Shown here: piece by piece, positions 31,801 to 35,954 of the stretch | How the letters are laid out: each line of letters opens with the position of its first letter | Position numbering within the stretch: position 1 is the stretch's first letter | DNA from: Granulosicoccus sp. | GTDB taxonomy: Bacteria; Pseudomonadota; Gammaproteobacteria; Granulosicoccales; Granulosicoccaceae | Reading direction: 5' to 3' | NCBI GenBank assembly: GCA_023301795.1 | Contig: JALZVU010000153.1 | Location: 1 to 35,954 of the forward strand | DNA: 35,954 bases | Position numbers and translations under genes: made by a program | The notes under the pieces: generated by a model | Databases searched by the model: none | The model's input: only the letters and a program-made list of their open reading frames with translations | What the model was told of the DNA's origin: nothing

Positions 31801-34055
31801 TGCGCCACCCAGGCGTTTGATTTGCCAGATTTTATGGAGCGATTGGGCAAAGAGCGCTCTGGTGACGCAAGACGCAGAGAGTTGCCAATAACAAGCACGG
31901 AAGAAACCGACATGGCGACGGCTGCCAGCAAAGGCGTAACGACGCCTGTTAAGGCCAACGGCATAGCCACAACGTTGTATCCCACGGCAAGCGTCAGGTT
32001 TTGAGCGACAATACGTCGTGAGCGCCGTGCGAGCGCAATTGCATCGGGAATAGCGGTTAAGCGATTACTTAACAATACAAAGTCTGCCAGCTTGCGCGTC
32101 ATGTCTGCGCCTGTTCCCGGCACCATTGATACTGATGCAGCAACAAGAGCGGGGCCGTCATTTATACCATCTCCCACCATTAGCACTTGGCTATCTGCTG
32201 ACTGTCGCAGGTTTATCTGCTCAAGTTTACCGTCGGGTCTGGCAGAGGCCTGAAACTGCGTGATATTCAACGCATCGGCAACCTGACGAACAGGCCCAAT
32301 TGCGTCTCCCGAGAGTATCTCTACACTCAGACCTTGCTGACACAGGCGATTAATACACTCTGGGGCATCTGTGCTCAAGCAATCTTCAAACGTAAAATCT
32401 GCTACGAGACGCCCATTTTTTGTCAACAAGGAGTGACTGAATTTCGCATCAAGATGGTCTTGTTCTATCTCTGCTTCGTTAAGAGCCCAGGTAGCTCTGC
32501 CGAGGCGATACACATCTGCGCCCAGTCTGGCAGAAATGCCGCTGCCAGCCACCTCGGACCATTCCTGCCATGAATATATCGGTTCAGGAAAACACTGTGA
32601 GTGTCTGAAAATAGCTTTGGCATAAGGGTGTTCGGCACCGTTGCAAAGCGATTTGGCCAAGGGCATAGAGTCCTCCTTGCAGAGGCTGGACGCGCTGTGA
32701 AGTTTTACTTGCCCGCTGGTCAAAGTGCCTGTTTTATCAAAGACCACTGCGCCCACCATTCCCAAACGCTCCAGTGCAGCACCATCTTTCATTAAGACAC
32801 CAAACTTGAGTAGCTGGTGTGCCGCTATTACACGCGTTATGGGTACAGCAAGGCCCAACGCACAAGGACAGGTGATGATAAGAACGGTAACACCCACTGT
32901 TACCGCACTATGCAAATCTCCACTGAACCACATCCACACGGTGAATCCTAGCAAGGCCGCCAAGTGCACAAACGGTGTGTAATAACTGACAACGCGATCA
33001 GCCAACTGTTGATAGTGTCCCTTGTGCGCATTCGCGTCTTCGATCATCTGTTCAACCTTGCCAAGAAAAGAGCTTTGTACTGTATCTGTGGCTGTAGCGC
33101 GTAATGTTCCTTCAAGATTCAGGCATCCGGAGAAAAGCACATCACCTTCGCTCACACGAACCGGCACACTCTCGCCACTGACAAGGGACATATCAATAGA
33201 CGAGCTACCCGATATGATTTTGCAGTCAACAGGGATTCGCTCGCCTTTTCGCAATTGCAAAATGTCTCCACCAACAACCTGAGTTACTGGGATTGAAATA
33301 CATTGCTGACTATCGTTTGCGTTTGAAAAAATCATCGCCAGGGCGGGCTGAAGCTGCGCAAGCCCGTCAACGGCGCCGCGTGCCTTGGCACGCATGCGTG
33401 TCTCCAAAGTGCGCCCGATAAGCAGTAGAAAAACCAGCATGATCACAGCGTCGAAGTAGACTTGAGCACCACCCAGCGTTGTGTCGTAGATACTGAGCAG
33501 TGTGGTTAACACGATGCCGACACAGATGGGAACATCCATATTGGTTCGGCCCACTCGCAGCGCCTGCCAGGCTGAAACAAAAAAAAGCCGGCTTGAAAAA
33601 ACCAGCGCTGGCACAACAATCAATGCTGAAAAAAGATGAAAGATGTGGCGAGTGCTCTCATCTGCACCGGACCACACTGACAGGGATAGCATCATGACAT
33701 TGCCGGCTGCAAACCCTGCCACAGCAAGCGCCTTTATGTGTTTCTTCAACACATCCTCAGAAGCTGCTGGTGATGTGCTTTCAGGCACAATCGCCTTAAA
33801 ACCCGCTTGATTAATAACGTTAATCAGGTTCGGGGTGCTCAGAGTTGTGAGCCAACGGATGCGCACACGGCGTGTCGTTAAATTAACGCGCGCATATTCT
33901 ACACCTGGAGTGCTAATCAAGGCGTTTTCTATCGTACTGATGCAACCGGCACAGTGGATATCAGGAACTGCCAGTTCAACCTCTGACAAGGAGGACGTGA
34001 TGTTTCGGGAGATTAGGTCAATGAGCTCCACGTTGCCTGTTTGGGTCTGCATCAT
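31797..34055 (-). CDS. ccoI: Copper-translocating P-type ATPase CcoI/FixI
   Basis: 752 residues. It exports copper across the membrane for cbb3 oxidase maturation. The N-terminal heavy-metal-associated domain has C35-xx-C38 (DIHCAGC). About eight membrane segments carry the CPC copper-binding motif (LIITCPCALGLAVP). Cytoplasmic motifs are VSGES (actuator), FDKTGTLTSG with the phosphorylated aspartate, and VGDGINDGPAL. Two consecutive ATGs (34055, 34052) could start it. It lies 8 bp after the DUF2189-like gene and overlaps ccoS by four bases. The combination with ccoS and ccoP identifies it as CcoI rather than a general copper exporter. The usual ccoG and ccoH genes do not accompany it. Confidence 0.95.
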   Translation of the reverse strand: MMQTQTGNVELIDLISRNITSSLSEVELAVPDIHCAGCISTIENALISTPGVEYARVNLTTRRVRIRWLTTLSTPNLINVINQAGFKAIVPESTSPAASEDVLKKHIKALAVAGFAAGNVMMLSLSVWSGADESTRHIFHLFSALIVVPALVFSSRLFFVSAWQALRVGRTNMDVPICVGIVLTTLLSIYDTTLGGAQVYFDAVIMLVFLLLIGRTLETRMRAKARGAVDGLAQLQPALAMIFSNANDSQQCISIPVTQVVGGDILQLRKGERIPVDCKIISGSSSIDMSLVSGESVPVRVSEGDVLFSGCLNLEGTLRATATDTVQSSFLGKVEQMIEDANAHKGHYQQLADRVVSYYTPFVHLAALLGFTVWMWFSGDLHSAVTVGVTVLIITCPCALGLAVPITRVIAAHQLLKFGVLMKDGAALERLGMVGAVVFDKTGTLTSGQVKLHSASSLCKEDSMPLAKSLCNGAEHPYAKAIFRHSQCFPEPIYSWQEWSEVAGSGISARLGADVYRLGRATWALNEAEIEQDHLDAKFSHSLLTKNGRLVADFTFEDCLSTDAPECINRLCQQGLSVEILSGDAIGPVRQVADALNITQFQASARPDGKLEQINLRQSADSQVLMVGDGINDGPALVAASVSMVPGTGADMTRKLADFVLLSNRLTAIPDAIALARRSRRIVAQNLTLAVGYNVVAMPLALTGVVTPLLAAVAMSVSSVLVIGNSLRLASPERSLPNRSIKSGKSNAWVAQ

Positions 34056-34063
34056 CCGTGCTC

Positions 34064-34906
34064 TCAGGGTGTCGTGTCGCCGTCGACTATTGCAGGCCCG
34101 AATACAGGCACCTTGGTGTCACCTCGAATCGCAATGTACGCGTGCCAGGTGGCATGCCCAAGTACCGGAAATATCACGATCAAACCCAAAAGCCCAGTCA
34201 GCATGCAGATAATAAATGCCGATAATACAATACCGCCCCAGGTCAGCATGACAGGCAGATTGTTCCATACCAGGGTGATGCTGGAGCCCATGGCAGTAAA
34301 TGCATCAATACGCTCGTTTAATAGCATTGGTACTGACATAGCACTGATAGCAAAACCCAACGCCGCAAATAGTGCACCAAACAATGATCCAACAAATAGC
34401 AGGCCCCAGCCTGAAGGTGTCAAAAACAACGAGCCAAGCACCGCTCCAAACCCTGGAAACTGATGAAAACCAAAAAACAAGGCGTAGATCAGCACGGCAG
34501 CGCGCATCCACAGCAGGCTCAGCAATAACAAAATCAAACCAATATAGAATATTTGGTAGGGAGACTTTGATCGAGCAAATAACATGTCGTCCAGACTTAT
34601 CGACTCGCCAGCCATACGGCGTCTGCTTTTCTCATACAACCCCATAGCCAAGGCAGGGCCTAATACCAGAAACGCGCCCATCGCCGGAAAAAGCGCGTAA
34701 TCCGCCCCTATCCAGAATAACCCGCCCACTAGCAGCACTGAGAGCCCAAAGACGAATACGCCGTAGATGACACTTGCACCGAGTTCTTCGTTTGAAAAAT
34801 CGTCCCAACCAGCACGTAGCCACCCATAGGCGTCATCAGACTTCAGATGCCGATTCAGTGAGAGCGCACGCCGTGTTTGTGGCTGAAGAGCGGGCAATGA
34901 ATCCAT
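34064..34906 (-). CDS. DUF2189-like multi-spanning membrane protein of the cco operon
   Basis: 280 residues with about six membrane segments, preceded by a soluble N-terminus (residues 1-38). The pattern AYGWLRAGWDDFSNEELGASVIYGVFVFGLSVLLVGG, and later FPAMGAFLVLGPALAMGLYEKSRR, resembles the DUF2189 family often found near cytochrome c oxidase genes. No catalytic motif is seen. It lies between the small 71-residue protein and ccoI (8 bp gap), so it is probably expressed with the cbb3 oxidase. Its role in assembly or copper or heme delivery is inferred from this position only. Confidence 0.8.
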   Translation of the reverse strand: MDSLPALQPQTRRALSLNRHLKSDDAYGWLRAGWDDFSNEELGASVIYGVFVFGLSVLLVGGLFWIGADYALFPAMGAFLVLGPALAMGLYEKSRRRMAGESISLDDMLFARSKSPYQIFYIGLILLLLSLLWMRAAVLIYALFFGFHQFPGFGAVLGSLFLTPSGWGLLFVGSLFGALFAALGFAISAMSVPMLLNERIDAFTAMGSSITLVWNNLPVMLTWGGIVLSAFIICMLTGLLGLIVIFPVLGHATWHAYIAIRGDTKVPVFGPAIVDGDTTP

Positions 34907-34967
34907 GGTCAGGTTCCTGTTAGGTTCTGCTTAAACTCGGTTCTGCACTTTTCATGAATTGTCCAAA

Positions 34968-35183
34968 CTAGCATGATGATTTTGCAGCCGTAGTCGTAGA
35001 CGAAAGACGCTCACCGACTCGCTCATGGGCGATACAATCAGGTTGAGACTCAAGCGCAACTATTATCAAATCGACACTTGCGTATATAAACAACGCGAAG
35101 AGAAGTGCAGCACCCAGAAGCACCGCAAGCCATGTAGGTGAGCTGGTGACGTGTGATAGACGCTTTGATGTTTGAGCAGCCAT
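34968..35183 (-). CDS. Small single-pass membrane protein of the cco operon, unknown function
   Basis: 71 residues from the ATG at 35183, which overlaps the ccoP stop by one base (TGATG); a TTG one codon upstream is also in frame. One membrane helix at about 18-41 (WLAVLLGAALLFALFIYASVDLIIVAL), then a short polar tail with two cysteines. It occupies the place where ccoG or ccoH often lies, and CcoH/FixH is also a single-pass protein, but no recognisable FixH sequence is present. Co-translation with ccoP suggests a role in oxidase assembly. Confidence 0.7.
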   Translation of the reverse strand: MAAQTSKRLSHVTSSPTWLAVLLGAALLFALFIYASVDLIIVALESQPDCIAHERVGERLSSTTTAAKSSC

Positions 35184-35954
35184 CAATTATCAAACGTTGT
35201 GACATATAGAGCGAGTATCCTGCGCTCATACGGCGCCAGTCGCGATTCCCATGAAGGCATGTGGCCTTGTCTACCGCTCCAGACGCTCTCTATCATCTGG
35301 GCGGTTTGATTGCCGTAAATCCAGTGTCGATCAGTCAGATTTGGCGCACCAATGGCCTGATTACCCTTCAGGTCTTGACCATGACAGGCAGCGCACACAG
35401 TGCCGTATATTTTGGCACCCGCTGCTAGACGTGCTTTGGTATTGGTTTCCACAGATATCGGTAATTTGGCGTTATCACGCACAAAGCCGATGACATTTTC
35501 AATAGCCGCCTTGTCCAGTGCTCCCATGACACCGAACGCAGGCATGATGGCAACGCGTGTCTGCGCGTGGTCGCTATTGATTCCTACACGCAAGGTTTTA
35601 GCGATACTTGCCGGGTCATCACCCCACAGCCATGCCTCATCGATAAGACTAGGATAGTTGAGATTACCTGTACCGTTGCGGCCGTGGCACATCGCGCAGT
35701 TGTCATCGAACAATCTGGCTCCACTAGCCTGAACTTTGGCCATAAGTTCGTCGTCATAAAGAATGTCGTCGAAATCTGTATTCTCGAACCGATCGGTCCA
35801 CAGCTCTTTTTTCAAGGTATCCGCATGAGCGATCTTGTCGGCCAACATGGCACGCTCGTCCACACCGAGCTGTCCTGGAAAGAAGCGATCTACCAGCGGC
35901 CATGACGGCATCAAATACCAGTAGCCAATAGAAAAAATAAAGGTTCCGATCAAA
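35183..35954 (-). CDS. ccoP: cbb3-type cytochrome c oxidase diheme subunit CcoP (partial, N-terminus off the window)
   Basis: The frame is open to the right edge, giving about 257 residues. It begins inside the N-terminal membrane region (GTFIFSIGYWYLMPSWPLV, as in CcoP). Two c-type heme motifs follow, CAMCHG and CAACHG, each with a downstream methionine ligand region (e.g. VAIMPAFG and GHMPSW). CcoP feeds electrons from periplasmic cytochrome c to the catalytic subunit CcoN. Upstream ccoN/O/Q should lie just beyond the window edge. The stop overlaps the next small gene by one base. Confidence 0.95.
   Translation of the reverse strand, partial: LIGTFIFSIGYWYLMPSWPLVDRFFPGQLGVDERAMLADKIAHADTLKKELWTDRFENTDFDDILYDDELMAKVQASGARLFDDNCAMCHGRNGTGNLNYPSLIDEAWLWGDDPASIAKTLRVGINSDHAQTRVAIMPAFGVMGALDKAAIENVIGFVRDNAKLPISVETNTKARLAAGAKIYGTVCAACHGQDLKGNQAIGAPNLTDRHWIYGNQTAQMIESVWSGRQGHMPSWESRLAPYERRILALYVTTFDN

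Overview
The window looks like chromosomal DNA from a free-living, respiring gammaproteobacterium, possibly marine. This is inferred from gene content and synteny: a Pseudomonas-like nitrate assimilation operon with a phosphatase-kinase fusion, a cbb3 oxidase operon, an H-NOX/cyclic-di-GMP pair and many sensor kinases. Genus cannot be decided from the sequence alone. No rRNA, tRNA, CRISPR array, phage gene or transposase gene was seen.

Layout. 1-2817 (minus): a partial metallophosphoesterase behind an EamA-type permease, then an NAD(P)H-quinone-reductase-like flavoprotein and a GNAT acetyltransferase. 3141-12947 (minus): a six-gene nitrate assimilation operon, transcribed as MFS nitrate transporter, PP2C phosphatase/Ser-Thr kinase fusion, GAF-like repeat protein, nirB, nirD, nasA. 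Its upstream region (12948-13605) is long and rich in inverted repeats, suggesting a structured leader. 13606-14616 (plus): a PHB-depolymerase-family esterase.

14817-17172 (plus): an H-NOX heme NO sensor overlapping a gene for an HNOBA-GGDEF-EAL enzyme. This two-gene module lies between two identical 27-bp direct repeats, one of them the 3' end of the esterase gene. 17507-22646 (plus): a 1306-residue CHASE-PAS hybrid kinase and a receiver protein with a degenerate HD-GYP domain, followed by a 5'-truncated relic of a class III nucleotide cyclase. 23324-26510 (plus): an orphan sugar/polyol-type ABC binding protein and an NCS1-family permease, closed by a strong terminator. 26595-27491: a small membrane protein divergent from a MarR regulator with a candidate shared operator.

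27526-35954: an oxygen/respiration block. It has an OmpR-type regulator (minus), a cysteine-free Crp/Fnr (FixK-like) regulator (plus), a FixL-like heme-PAS hybrid kinase (plus), a 119-bp MITE with target-site duplication, and the minus-strand cbb3 segment ccoP (partial), a small membrane protein, a DUF2189-like membrane protein, ccoI and ccoS.

Taken together the window encodes responses to three respiratory signals: nitrate (uptake and reduction to ammonium, with its own phosphatase/kinase and GAF protein), NO (H-NOX driving c-di-GMP turnover) and O2 (FixL/FixK-like regulators beside the high-affinity oxidase). The links between modules are inferred from neighbourhood, not shown.
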